From: Sambucus nigra
Lineage: Eukaryota > Streptophyta > Magnoliopsida > Dipsacales > Adoxaceae
DNA: 64,000 bases
Reading direction: 5' to 3'
NCBI GenBank assembly: GCA_949130495.1
Contig: OX422217.1
Location: forward strand, 576,138,606-576,202,605
In this document: positions 23,549-33,040 of the stretch, piece by piece
Numbering within the stretch: the stretch's first letter is position 1
How the letters are laid out: the number at the start of each line of letters is the position of its first letter
Position numbers and translations under genes: made by a program
The notes under the pieces: generated by a model
Seen by the model: the letters and a program-made list of their open reading frames with translations, nothing else
Database searches by the model: none
Told to the model about the DNA's origin: nothing

Positions 23549-23860
23549 TTGCCGACCAACCGTAGTTGGTGGTAATTGATGATCGACCAATCTTAGTTGG
23601 TGGTAATTAATTGACCGACCAACCGTAGTTAGTGGTAATTAATGACCGACCAACCATAGTTGGTGGTAATTAATTGATTGACCAACCGTAGTTGGTGGTA
23701 ATTGATTGACCGACCAACCGTAGTTGGTGGTAATTGATGATCGACCAATCGTAGTTGGTGGTAATTGATTGACCGACTAACCGTAGTTGGTGGTCATTGA
23801 TTGACCGACCAATCGTAGTTAGTGGTAATTGATGACCGACCAACTGTAGTTGATGGTTGC
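23549..23860. repeat. Minisatellite with palindromic core at the convergent end of A
   Basis: Ten tandem units of 31-34 bases, consensus around CCGACCAACCGTAGTTGGTG followed by GTAATTGATTGA. The core CCAACCGTAGTTGG is an inverted repeat, so each unit can fold into a small hairpin. The array lies between the end of the antisense gene (23331) and the pol stop (23976). B has a diverged counterpart at 36913-37230. Variable tandem repeats downstream of pol are known in Tat-lineage elements. Confidence 0.9.
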
Positions 23861-23975
23861 TGATGCTGATTTTGTGTAGTGTGTAGCACTAGTACTCCAA
23901 AAAAAATCGAACAGAAAATGAAATATGGGCAAATCGTCACTTCTATTCATCTTGATAGAAAACAGGTTACAAGTT

Positions 23976-25231
23976 CTATTGATAATATTTGCCCAAGTGC
24001 TCCGCATTCCATGCATTCTTGAATTCTTCCCCTTCTAAGGTTTCTATTCTGTATGTTCCAGGACGAACAACTTTAGTTACTCGGTAAGGCCCATGCCAGT
24101 TGGCCTCCAGCTTGTTGTGTTTCTAGATCACCTTCTTCAATACATAGTCTCCTTTTTTCAGATCACATTTCTTCACTCTTTTGTTGTAGAATAAAGCTGT
24201 TCGCTGTTGGTAGGTGGCATTTCTGATTGCGACTTCTTCTTTGACTTCTTCGAGCATGTCCAAATCTAAGCGTCTCATTAAATCGCTTATATGAGAGTTT
24301 AAATTTAGCACTCTGTGAGTAGGAAGACCCAATTCAGTAGGTATGACAGCTTCTCTTTTGAAGGCTAATATGTATGGAGACTCCCCAGTTGTTATTCGTT
24401 GAGTAGTGCGATAGGCCCATAGAATAGACGGTAGCTCATTGATCCAATTTTCCTTTGCTTCATCTAACCTTTTATTCAAAGTGTTCAGCAGAGTCTTGTT
24501 TGTCACTTATGTTTGTCCATTGCACTGGGGATGCCCTGGTGCATTATGAATCTTTTGGACATTGGACTGATGACAGTATGCAGCGAACTCCTTGCTATCA
24601 AATTGAGTACCATGATCAGTGATGAATGCATGTAGGAGGCCATATCTGCAAATGGTGTTCTTCCATATGAATTGATAAAACCTTTCGTATGACATATCGA
24701 TGAGGGGTTCATCTTCCACCCATTTAGTGAAGTAATCTATCGCGACCACTAGATATTTAAATCTCCCTTTAGTTATTGGAAGTGGTCCAACCAAATCTAT
24801 ACCCACATGGAAAATGGCCAAGGAGAAGTGATGGGTGTTAGCAATGCTTGGGGAGTTCTTCGGATGGAGGAGAAACGTTGACATTTATCACACTTCTTCG
24901 CGTAAGCTATGCGGTCAGCTCTCATCATTGGCCAGTAATAACCCTGAGTTGTTATCCTTTGTAAGAGTGTCTAACCTGCTACATGAGCTCCATAAGACCC
25001 TTTATGAATTTCTTCAATCAAATCTTTCACTTCAGAAGGATGTACACATCTCTGTAACCCTGCTATAATGCCTCTTTTGTATAAAACGCCATTGGTCAGT
25101 ACATAACGAGCAACTTTGAATTTTAATCTCCTTGTTGCCAATCGATTAGTTGGTACAACTCTTTCGTCAATGTATGCCCTTATGGGGTCCATCCATGATG
25201 GTCCCAAGTCTAGGGTAATTAACTTCACCAT
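23976..25231 (-). pseudogene. Gypsy A integrase
   Basis: From 25231: the N-terminal H2C2 zinc region (HPSEVKDLIEEIHKGSYGAH, then cysteines in a damaged stretch near 24890-24970). The catalytic core follows: GIDLVGPLP, FITDHGTQFD, then NGQT followed by TAA at 24506-24508 where B has NGQTEV. The third catalytic residue, Glu, is therefore lost to the stop. Next come ENWINELPSILWAYRTT, RTALFYNKRVK and the C-terminal GPYR-TKVVRPGTYR region ending in TAG at 23978-23976. A second stop follows KKVI near 24123. The element cannot make a working integrase. Confidence 0.9.
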
Positions 25232-25282
25232 TAAATCTTAATCTATGCATCGATCAACCAAAACTTCAATTGGGATTATTCT

Positions 25283-25672
25283 TTATAGCTCAGTGCGTGT
25301 TAATGAGGCTAAACGAGCTAGTGCATCAGCTTTAGCATTCTCCATTCTGGGTATTATGATCAATTGAACCGTCGCGAAAGTTGATACCACTTCAATAGCT
25401 TTTGCATGATACTTGAGCATCAATTCCCCCTTTGCTACGTATAACCCAAGAATTTGATTTACAATTAATTGTGAATCACTAAAAACAATAGCCTGGTCGG
25501 CATTCATGGTTCTGGCTAAATTGAGACCCAGGAACATGGACTTATATTCAGCTTTATTATTAGAATCTTTAAATTGAAAGCGTAAGGCATATTCATTATC
25601 TTCTCCATCCGGGCTGTTAAGAATCACTCCAGCTCCACTGCCTGTAGCACATGAAGACCTATCTATATACAA
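25283..25672 (-). pseudogene. Gypsy A second RNase H (archaeal-like, aRH)
   Basis: Reads MYIDRSSCATGSGAGVILNS, then FKDSNNKAEYKSMFLGL, IVFSDSQLIVNQILG and ENAKADALARLAS. This is the Asp-Glu-Asp-Asp RNase H fold typical of the additional RNase H of Tat elements. The catalytic pattern is visible as YIDRSS, NNKAEY, FSDSQL and ADALA. B has WTTGCGAG and NNEAEYEAM at the same points; in A, NNEAEY has become NNKAEY. A stop precedes the segment. Confidence 0.88.
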
Positions 25673-25783
25673 ATTCTATTTAGACATATCATTGTCAAAC
25701 TCTTGGTCTGACAGAGTTCCTTGATGGAATATTTGATATCTCCTTTCATCTTTCTTCATTACGGGGCTGTTGCCTGATGCTTC

Positions 25784-26137
25784 TTATTGCTCACTGTCCA
25801 TCCTTTTTGGCTGATCTGCAAATGGGAGTTGGTCGGGGGTTATTTCTGATGATCCCATAACATCCACGGGTTGCTCCATATTAGCCTCCTGTTGGCCGGG
25901 TGCTTCCGGATATGTAAGCTCTGCGATGAAGCCTACTACTTCTTTCCCTTTAAGTGATGATCTGAGCTCATAGACAATATCATATTCACTCAGTTCGACT
26001 ACCCAGTACATCAATCTTCCAGATTTCTTTGGCTTGTGAAGACCTTGTCTTAATGGCATATCAGTGTATACCACTATAGTGTGGGCTTGGAAGTATGGCC
26101 TCATCCTCCTACTGGATTCAATCAGTGCTAATGCCAA
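25784..26137 (-). pseudogene. Gypsy A first RNase H (gypsy type) and linker
   Basis: LALIESSRRMRPYFQAHTIV, then TDMPLRQGLHKPKKSGRLMY and ELSEYDIVYELRSSLKGKEV, the standard C-terminal part of gypsy RNase H. It is followed by a variable Glu/Pro/Gln-rich linker to the second RNase H. The upstream part (GAEIRYPRLEKL) is read just before it. A stop at about 26170 separates it from the RT frame (a TGA in AF-GAE). Confidence 0.88.
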
Positions 26138-26170
26138 CTTTTCTAACCTTGGATACCTAATCTCTGCTCC

Positions 26171-27271
26171 TCAAAAAGCCTTGCTGGTGTAGTACATCGG
26201 TTTTTGCACTCCGTCTTCCAATCTTATCAACGCCGAGCTCACTGCATTATCTGAAACCGCCAAATACATATATAGTTTTTCTCCCGTTACAAGTCTGGAT
26301 AATAGTGGAGGTTTTCCCATATATTTCTTCAATTCCTGAAAGGCTTCTTCACATTCATCATTCCACTCAAAAGTTTTTCTAAGTGTTTTGAAGAATGGGA
26401 GACATCTATCAGTTGCTCGTGACACAAATCTATTAAGTGCTGCCACACGTCCTGTAAGGCTTTGCACCTCCTTCTTCGTTGTGGGGGATCGTAGCTCTAA
26501 TAAAGCTTTAATCTTCTCGGGGTTTGCTTCAATGCCTCGTTTATTAACAATGTACCCGAAAAACATGCCTTCTCGTACACCAAATATACATTTGGTGGGG
26601 TTCAACTTCATTTGATATTTTTCTAGCTGATCGAAAGTTTGGCTCAGGTCAGCTAAATGATCAGCAGCCTTCTTGCTCTTCGTCAGCATATCATCAACAT
26701 AAACCTCCATGTTGTGGCCAATCTGTTCCACGAACACTTTATTCATTAACCGTTGATATGTTGCACCTGCATTTTTTAGTCCAAAAGGCGTAACATTATA
26801 ACAATAAGTTCCCCGTGGGATTATAAAAGAAGTACTTTCCCTGTCTTCTGGTTTCATTTTGATCTGATTGTAACCAGAGTAAGCATCCATGAAACTCAGT
26901 AATTCATGTCCCGAGGTAGCATCCACCAACTGGTCAATTCGGGGCAAAGGAAAATAGTCTTTTGGACAGGCTTTATTAAGGTCAGTGAAGTCCACACACA
27001 TCCTCCACTTATTATTTTTCTTATTCACCATCACGACATTTGCTAGCCAATCAGGATATTTGACATCTTCAATGAAAGATGCCTTCTGTAGCTTTTTGAC
27101 TTCCTCGTGTATGGCTTGATTCTTTCCGGGGCTGAACACTCTTCTTTGTTGCTTCACAAGCTTGATCTCCTTATTCACATTCATCTCGTGGTATAGGAAA
27201 GATGGATCTATCCCTGGCATGTCTTCATAGATCCTTGCAAAAGTTTTCTTTCTGCATCTCAAAAATGCCAC
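26171..27271 (-). pseudogene. Gypsy A reverse transcriptase
   Basis: 366 open codons. In order: MPGIDPSFLYHEM, DVKYPDWLANVVMVNKKNNK, CVDFTDLNKACPKD, PLPRIDQLVD, LLSFMDAYSGYNQI, TPFGLKNAGATYQRLM, EVYVDDMLTKSK (catalytic YVDD), GIEANPEKI, LTGRVAALNRFVSRATDR, and the start of RNase H (EWNDECEEAF, YYTSKAF). It copies the genomic RNA. This stretch is uninterrupted, the best preserved part of pol in A. Confidence 0.95.
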
Positions 27272-27564
27272 AAGTTCTTATTTTATTGGTGGATCCAATA
27301 AAGCGCTAATTTGAGTTATTCGCTCTGGATGTTTGTCGTCCACTACTATGTTTTCTGTAGCTTCCAAAACTTGACCTTTGACCAAATGAGATTCATCTCT
27401 TGGATCTAAGGTTTCAATCTATGCTTCTGTTTCATCCACTTGATACGTGGTGGTCTTCTTCCTGGCTTCCTCCAGTTCTTCTTATTCGACAGATGAATAG
27501 TAGCACTCCCGAGCTACTTTCTGATCGCCTTTCACAACTCCCACTCCAAAATTGGTTGGGAACT

Positions 27565-28041
27565 TCAAACATTGATGCACCGTAGATGGTACTGCCTCAT
27601 ATTTTTCAGACCTACTCTCCCCATGATGATGTTGTAGGCAGATTGAATGTTTTTATCCATTACGAAAAAATGTACTTTCTCTGTTCTGCAGGCGGGCCAC
27701 GTACCAATGAGCATTTCCAACTTGATCGTCCCAAGTGGAAAAAAAAATTCACCAGTAAAACCAAGGAGGGGCCTATGATATGGATCCAACTGGGCTAGGT
27801 TTAAGTTCAAACTGTCAAAGCATGGATAGAACATGATATCTGCCGAGCTACCATTATCCATCAATACTCTGGAAATCACCACATCTTTCGTTCTCATTTT
27901 GATTACCAAAGGATCTTCATAAGGATATAGTATACCTTCCAAATCATTTTTGGAGAAGCCAATGACTAGCTTATCCTTGTTTACCTTCCTCGGGCGATTA
28001 TCTTCAGCCACATTAATACGCTGTATAAAAGAACAAGCTTA
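27565..28041 (-). pseudogene. Gypsy A protease region
   Basis: The frame opens after a TAA at 28041-28039 that ends gag (NEA-stop). It reads RINVAEDNRPRKVNKDKLVI, GFSKNDLEGILYPYEDPLVI, then VLMDNGSSADIMFY with the aspartic protease active site DNGSSADI, followed by FTGEFFFPLGTIKLEM and VMDKNIQSAYNIIMGRVGL (flap-side motif). It continues to the RT through a linker with stops (27272-27560). The TAA at the gag border is at the same codon in B. Confidence 0.88.
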
Positions 28042-29875
28042 TGCCTCATTGAGATAAGGTTTTCTTTTCGCAGTATGATCTCCACCACCTGCATCTCCTC
28101 CTGTAATTACATCACATTCAAATGACTTGAAATGGATGAAAATACCTCACGTTCGGGTTGCCTGGGTTTTTTAGATAGGTCGGGATCATCTTCTGGATCA
28201 TCTTCGTGATCTCTCTTCTTGTCATCTCTTGCTCGGTAAGGTGATTTGGACCTTTGCCTTCCTCTGTCATTGGTCCTTCCACCATTTTAGCGATCAAAAT
28301 ACTTGGTCAGTTTTCCTCGCCTAATGAGCGCTTCGATTTCATTCTGGAGGGCTATGCATCGTTTGGTCGTATGCCTATGAACTCTGTGGAATTCATAATA
28401 TTTTGACTTATCCCTTTTGTCTAGTTTTGTCTTCATTTTCTCGGGCCAGGCTAGATTCTCGATGTTCTTGATTTCCTCCCGAATGTGATTTACGTCTACT
28501 GTCAAAGGAGTGTAATTACTATATCTTCTCAGCTATTCCAGTGTCTTGCCCTTTGACTGCTTGCTGCCACCATTGTTCTTCTAATCTTTTTTCTCAGTTT
28601 TACTACCTCCAGCCTTGATCTCTCTGGTATTAGCATTCTTCTTCGCAGCCATGACTTCCTTGGCGTTCATTATCTTTGCTGCTTTTGCCATCAATTCAGC
28701 CATAGACCTTGGAGGGTCTTTAGCTAAAGTATAATATAACTTGTTTGGTAATAGACCACTCATCAGAGCAGTGATTTTTATTTTCTCTTCGTAATCAATT
28801 ACCTTAAGTTTCTCGTTATTAAAATGAGTGATATAATCCCTGGTGCTTTCTCCAGTATTTTACCTCACACTCAATAGATATGCCACTCTCTTAACTGGTT
28901 TCGATCCGAAACAAAAATTTCCTATAAAGAGTTCTGCTAGTTAATGGAAAGTGGCAATCTTCCTTCGAGGAAGATTATTATACCATATTTGGGCTGACCC
29001 AGTGATAGTTCCTGAGAATGCTCTGCACCGCATTTCATCAGGGACTGCGTAGATGTCGGCAGCAGCTTGATATTGCTCTATTTGGTGGATTGGATCAGTT
29101 TTCCCGTCATACTTGGGTGTCACCACTAGAGCTTTGAATTTTAATGGTGTATGAAAATTTACAATTGCTTTTACAAAAGGCGATCCTTGGATAAAAGCTC
29201 TTTGGAGAGGGTTCCTGGCCTTAGCCATTTCCCCTAACATGTCTTCCAATCTTTGAATAGAGCCGTTCCATGCATCATTCTTAGTCTTAGAACGATTGGT
29301 TCGTGAAACTGATCGCGCTGAATTTCCTTCTTGCGATTTTTCTCTTTGAGTTATTGGGTGTGATTGGGCAGAACCTTCCCTTAGATCAGTTGGTTGTTGA
29401 GTGTCCCTCAACGCAACTCTAAGAGGGTTTCTATTTCTCCTGGGGCCCAAATGATCAAAAGGAGAGACTCTACTCAACCTTTTCAGAACGCTAGCTCTGT
29501 AGTTAAAGAAACATTCCGATGATAATCAGTAACTTGTACCAAAGAAGTTCGGCCAGGTTGATATAAAGGATCATCATATCTCTCAGTATGATAAGAACCA
29601 GTACGCCTAGATCGAAAGCCCTCTATAAATAGCATACGTCTGGTCCTTAAAGATGGCAGATGGGTGTTTCTTTAAACACTTCTTGATCTGGACTGGGCAA
29701 GTACTTCATCACAAACAGTTTGTATAAACTGACGCATGGTTTCTTGCATGGCTGTTTGCCCTTGAGCCAAATTAGCCATAATGCCAGCCAGATCTTGAAT
29801 AGTTGGAGGATTAGAAGGGTTTCGAGGGACCCCAGCAGTGTTCCGGTTACTGGATTATGGGATCTCAGCCATAGA
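28042..29875 (-). pseudogene. Gypsy A gag
   Basis: Retrotransposon gag domain at 29150-28940: TPKYDGKTDPIHQIEQYQ, then CRAFSGTITGSAQIWYNNLP, continuing past a stop with AELFIGNFCFG. Then DYITHFNNEKL, MSGLLPNKLYYTLAKDPPRS, a Lys-rich segment and a modified zinc knuckle YEFHRVHRHTTKRC (B has FEFHKDHGHTTKNC) near 28380. At least six stops and a frameshift interrupt it. The start ATG is near 29870, 60 bases from the primer site, by analogy with B (49093). Confidence 0.85.
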
Positions 29876-29914
29876 TGATGAATTTTTGATGGAAAAATGA
29901 TAAATATAGTCATT

Positions 29915-29932
29915 TTCCACAGACGGCGCCAA
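29915..29932 (-). promoter_or_regulatory. Primer binding site region of gypsy A
   Basis: Minus strand TTGGCGCCGTCTGTGGAAA two bases from the 5' LTR. This motif is widespread at this place in plant gypsy elements. Its first eight bases (TGGCGCCG) fit the 3' end of tRNA-Asp; I cannot name the primer with certainty. Confidence 0.7.
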
Positions 29933-29934
29933 TC

Positions 29935-30495
29935 TATTGATGTAAAAAACTAGATGCAATCTAATTAATTAATCACAGATAAATAAGTAATAAGTAAATG
30001 AGACTAAAGATTTTTAAAGTGGTTCGGCCTTAAGAAAATGACCTACGTCCACTATTATTGTATTGCCTGAGTGTTTGTTTCTCTCTCTGGTTTTTCAAGA
30101 GATTCTGAAGTCCCCCTTATGGCGGGGTTACCATGTATTTATAGCCTTAAGGCTGTACATATGAAAAGGTAATAAGTTGTCATTTAGTAGACGTATACAG
30201 CTGTATAATAAGAATACGCATTAAATGTAAGGTGCATTAAATATGTAGTTATCTTCTGAATGAAATGCTCTGCACGCTAAGTAGCTCGGAGAATTTAAGT
30301 TGCTCTGCACGCTAAGCAGCTCGGTACAATTGAGTAGCTCAGTACACAATGTTATTCGGAACACTTGAGTAGCTTGGTACACCATATTGCTCAGTGATGT
30401 ATGTTGTTCGTTGAAAGTATTTGTGTTCGCCACGTAGATGGAAACGTGTCTTCATATGATTGGTCCATGTCATCTGACTAAATTTGGTATCAACA
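29935..30495 (-). repeat. 5' LTR of gypsy A
   Basis: 561 bp, near-identical to 18774-19335. It carries a TATA box on the minus strand (CTATAAATAC, 30136-30146). Confidence 0.93.
30136..30146 (-). promoter_or_regulatory. TATA box in 5' LTR of gypsy A
   Basis: Minus strand GGCTATAAATAC. The same motif is at 49356-49366 in the 5' LTR of B. Confidence 0.6.
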
Positions 30496-30500
30496 CAAAT

Positions 30501-31908
30501 ATTTAAACAATTAACAATACAATTAAAAGCATACTATGATTCAAATGAAGAGGATGTAAGGGGAAGAGAAAAAAATTAGTTACAATGAAGATTCAATGGT
30601 ATGCCACCTTATGATCAATAACAAATAAATGTATAAAATACATACAACACGTAAATTGATGATATATATTGGGAAAAAATTGAAAGTTAGAATAGTATGA
30701 GAGAGTAGAGGAGTACCTGAAGATGATTGCAAATTTTGGAGGTTCAAATCTTCCACATATATAGGGTGAATTGACACTCTTACATATTCCATTACATGCA
30801 ACGATTGTGTAAAGATGGAAGCGTAAGAGGTTCTCTTCAATACAAAATGTATACATTTTCAACATTGGAGATGAAGGGAAAATAAGATGGAGAGTCATGA
30901 GGCCATATGAATCAGTTGTTTTTGTTGGGTTCTTTCATTTACTCGGTTAAAGACAGCCAAGTTTTCTTAACATCACCAATTGGAAGACCATTAATTGAAT
31001 TAATAGCTCTAATACTATCTTATTAGAGGTATAATAAGAATATGTGAAAACGATTATCAAGCACACACTTATTCTCCTAAATTGTTCATCCATTTGACTT
31101 TTTAAGGTAAATTATTTTTATGTTTTTTAATAAAACAAGGTTGTAGATGTGTCATTTTGACATTATTCTTTTTCTTTACTTAAAAACATTTTGCTTGAAT
31201 AATTTATATGCTTTCGACATGGAGAAAAAATTTCGATTTTTTATTTGATTATTGAGTGAAACCTAGAAAATATCAATGCTAAAAGTCTTACACATTAATA
31301 GTGATATATATGATTCCATGCTAAGACCTCAACTATTTTTTCGATAATTAAAGAAATTTCATATATTTCTCTCCTAGGAATCTATAACCAGCCCCATATT
31401 CTTATTAGTCGTATCATATTAAAGGCTAGTATATATTACAAATGAATATCTCAAAATAAAATGGACACGACAAAACAAATGAGATATTTTATTTTTCTTT
31501 CAATCGTATCATATTAAAGGCCAAGTATATTCTAATACCATATTATTCCCCGCTATTAGGGTATACCCGTGCCTAAAGGCGCGATGACGAATCTCCCAAG
31601 TATGAATTGTGTGGCCAAGCCATAAAAGTTTTGTATTATAGTATATATAGTGAGAAGTATCAATTGTGGTCAATTTTTCTGAAAGACGAATATTTTTTCA
31701 AAATTATTTAATCTAGTATAATTTTGAGTCCAAAAATTTATTTTCAATACAAATAAAGGTAAAAATATAAGAAAAAATTTGTGAGTATCGACATGTTTTA
31801 AGGCATAAAAAAATAATTCGTCTAGGAACTATAATAAATATTGTACCAATTTAACAATATTCATATATAAACCCCTAATATGAATACACCATAGACATAT
31901 AAAAACAG
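30501..31908. other. Sequence upstream of the GPN3 fragment
   Basis: AT-rich. The 5' exons of the GTPase (P-loop, GPN motif) are not found here. An 18-base direct repeat, TCGTATCATATTAAAGGC, occurs at 31409-31426 and 31504-31521, with similar flanks. A perfect palindrome GGGTATACCC lies at about 31558. Nothing else recognised. Confidence 0.5.
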
Positions 31909-31968
31909 AATACATATGATTTGGATTATTGGTTAACAAAAGAATTGGATGACTTTGCGGATGATGAC
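31909..31968 (+). pseudogene. GPN-loop GTPase 3 (GPN3/QQT1-like) fragment, left of element B
   Basis: After an acceptor-like AAAAACAG (ending 31908) the frame reads DLDYWLTKELDDFADDD, matching the family stretch NLDDWLTEELDNYLDDD. It stops at the LTR of element B, directly after ATGAC (31964-31968). The next codons, YIVFYCPGQIELFSHVP, are found 17.8 kb away at 49808, after the second ATGAC. The exon was therefore cut by B. The N-terminal part with the nucleotide-binding P-loop and Gly-Pro-Asn loop is missing from the window. Confidence 0.85.
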
Positions 31969-32612
31969 TGTTGATGTAAAAAATCAGATTATCTCTAATT
32001 ATTCAATCATAGATAAAAAATAAATAAGACAAAAGAATTTTAAAGTGGTTCAACCTTGAATGAATGGCCTACATCCACTGTTTTTGTTATTGCTGACTGT
32101 TTGGAATTCTCGATAACAGGTTTTTACCAAGAAATTTCGAGTCCCCCATAATGAGGAGGATACAACGTATTTATAGCCTTGAGGCTATACGTGTAAAAGA
32201 ATAATGCATAGCTGTCCAGTAGGCGTATACATCTGTACAATAATGACTGTGTATTTAATGCGTACTTATCTTCTGTTTTCTTTGATGCGTACGCCAGAAG
32301 TATTTGAGTTGCTCGAACCGACTTAGTAGCTCGACACGCTTGAGATGCTCGGGTCCCTGAGTTTCACATGGCTTCTTAGTTGCTGGGTAATCTTGAGTTA
32401 TTTGGAGTATAGTAGTTCCTCGGGGGATGAGTAGCTAGGTACAATGAAGTTCCTTGGAGAACACTTGTTGCTCGGAGCACCTGAGTTGGTCGGAGAGGTT
32501 GAGCTCCTCGGAGTCAATGTGTTTATTCAAAAAAAGTTTATGGTTGCCATGCAGATTGACACGTGTCTCCACATAATTGATCCACGTCAACAAACAAAAT
32601 TTGGTATCAACA
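31969..32612 (-). repeat. 3' LTR of gypsy B
   Basis: TGTTGATGTAAAAAATC start and GGTATCAACA end on the plus strand. Adjacent on its inner side to GAAGCCCCTAA (polypurine tract on minus, 32613-32623). Confidence 0.93.
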
Positions 32613-32868
32613 GAAGCCCCTAATGTTTCGTAGTTTGATGTTGAAGAAAAGTGTGGAACATTCTGCTGCCTAGACTTTCAGTTTTTATGGATTTTAGACA
32701 AACTTTCGTTGTATATAACTCCTTTTTTGAGTGCATAGTATCAGGCTTTTAAAGTATTTTGAATTTCCATAACCGCTTCGTTTTTTGTGCCCTTTTCTTC
32801 TTTTTAGCCACCGGGTACGCAATCGTCCGTCCTGGTAATCATTATTTTTCTCCATTCCCGAGGTAAAG

Positions 32869-32876
32869 TATTTAAA
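32869..32876 (+). promoter_or_regulatory. TATA-like box of the antisense gene in B
   Basis: TATTTAAA in the context CGAGGTAAAGTATTTAA, 172 bases before the ATG at 33041. The same context and spacing occur in A. Confidence 0.5.
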
Positions 32877-33040
32877 CGCTACAGAAAATACGATCGTCTT
32901 TTGCTTTTTCAAATCTGTATCTTAGAACTTCTTCACTTCTTCTCTATCTTGTGCATTCGTTTCTTCCATTGTTCGTTGTCAACTGATTCACTCTTTTCCT
33001 GTAAGATCTTCTTCCATCTCTATTATTTTCTTTGTTCATC

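Larger units (their letters stand above)
18774..30495 (-). mobile_element. Ty3/gypsy retrotransposon A (Tat type) with antisense gene
   Basis: 11,722 bp with LTRs 18774-19335 and 29935-30495 and target duplication CAAAT at 18769-18773 and 30496-30500. The minus-strand order is gag, protease, RT, RNase H, a second (archaeal-type) RNase H, integrase. The extra RNase H is diagnostic of the Tat lineage. Downstream of pol lies a minisatellite and then a gene on the opposite strand. I count about 20 LTR differences by hand in 561 bp (about 3.5%). Multiple stops and frameshifts in gag and pol make it non-autonomous now. It is the same superfamily as B but a different family: the LTRs share only the ends and a few short blocks. 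Confidence 0.95.

Noticed and set aside
23549..23860. CRISPR-like array of regular repeats
   Set aside because: Spacers are themselves repeated and the units are a degenerate minisatellite inside a eukaryotic retrotransposon.
31545..31600. Hairpin-like GGGTATACCC / CCCGTGCC...GGCGCG near 31560 as a Helitron end
   Set aside because: No CTRR at the right distance and no loop like the other three ends.
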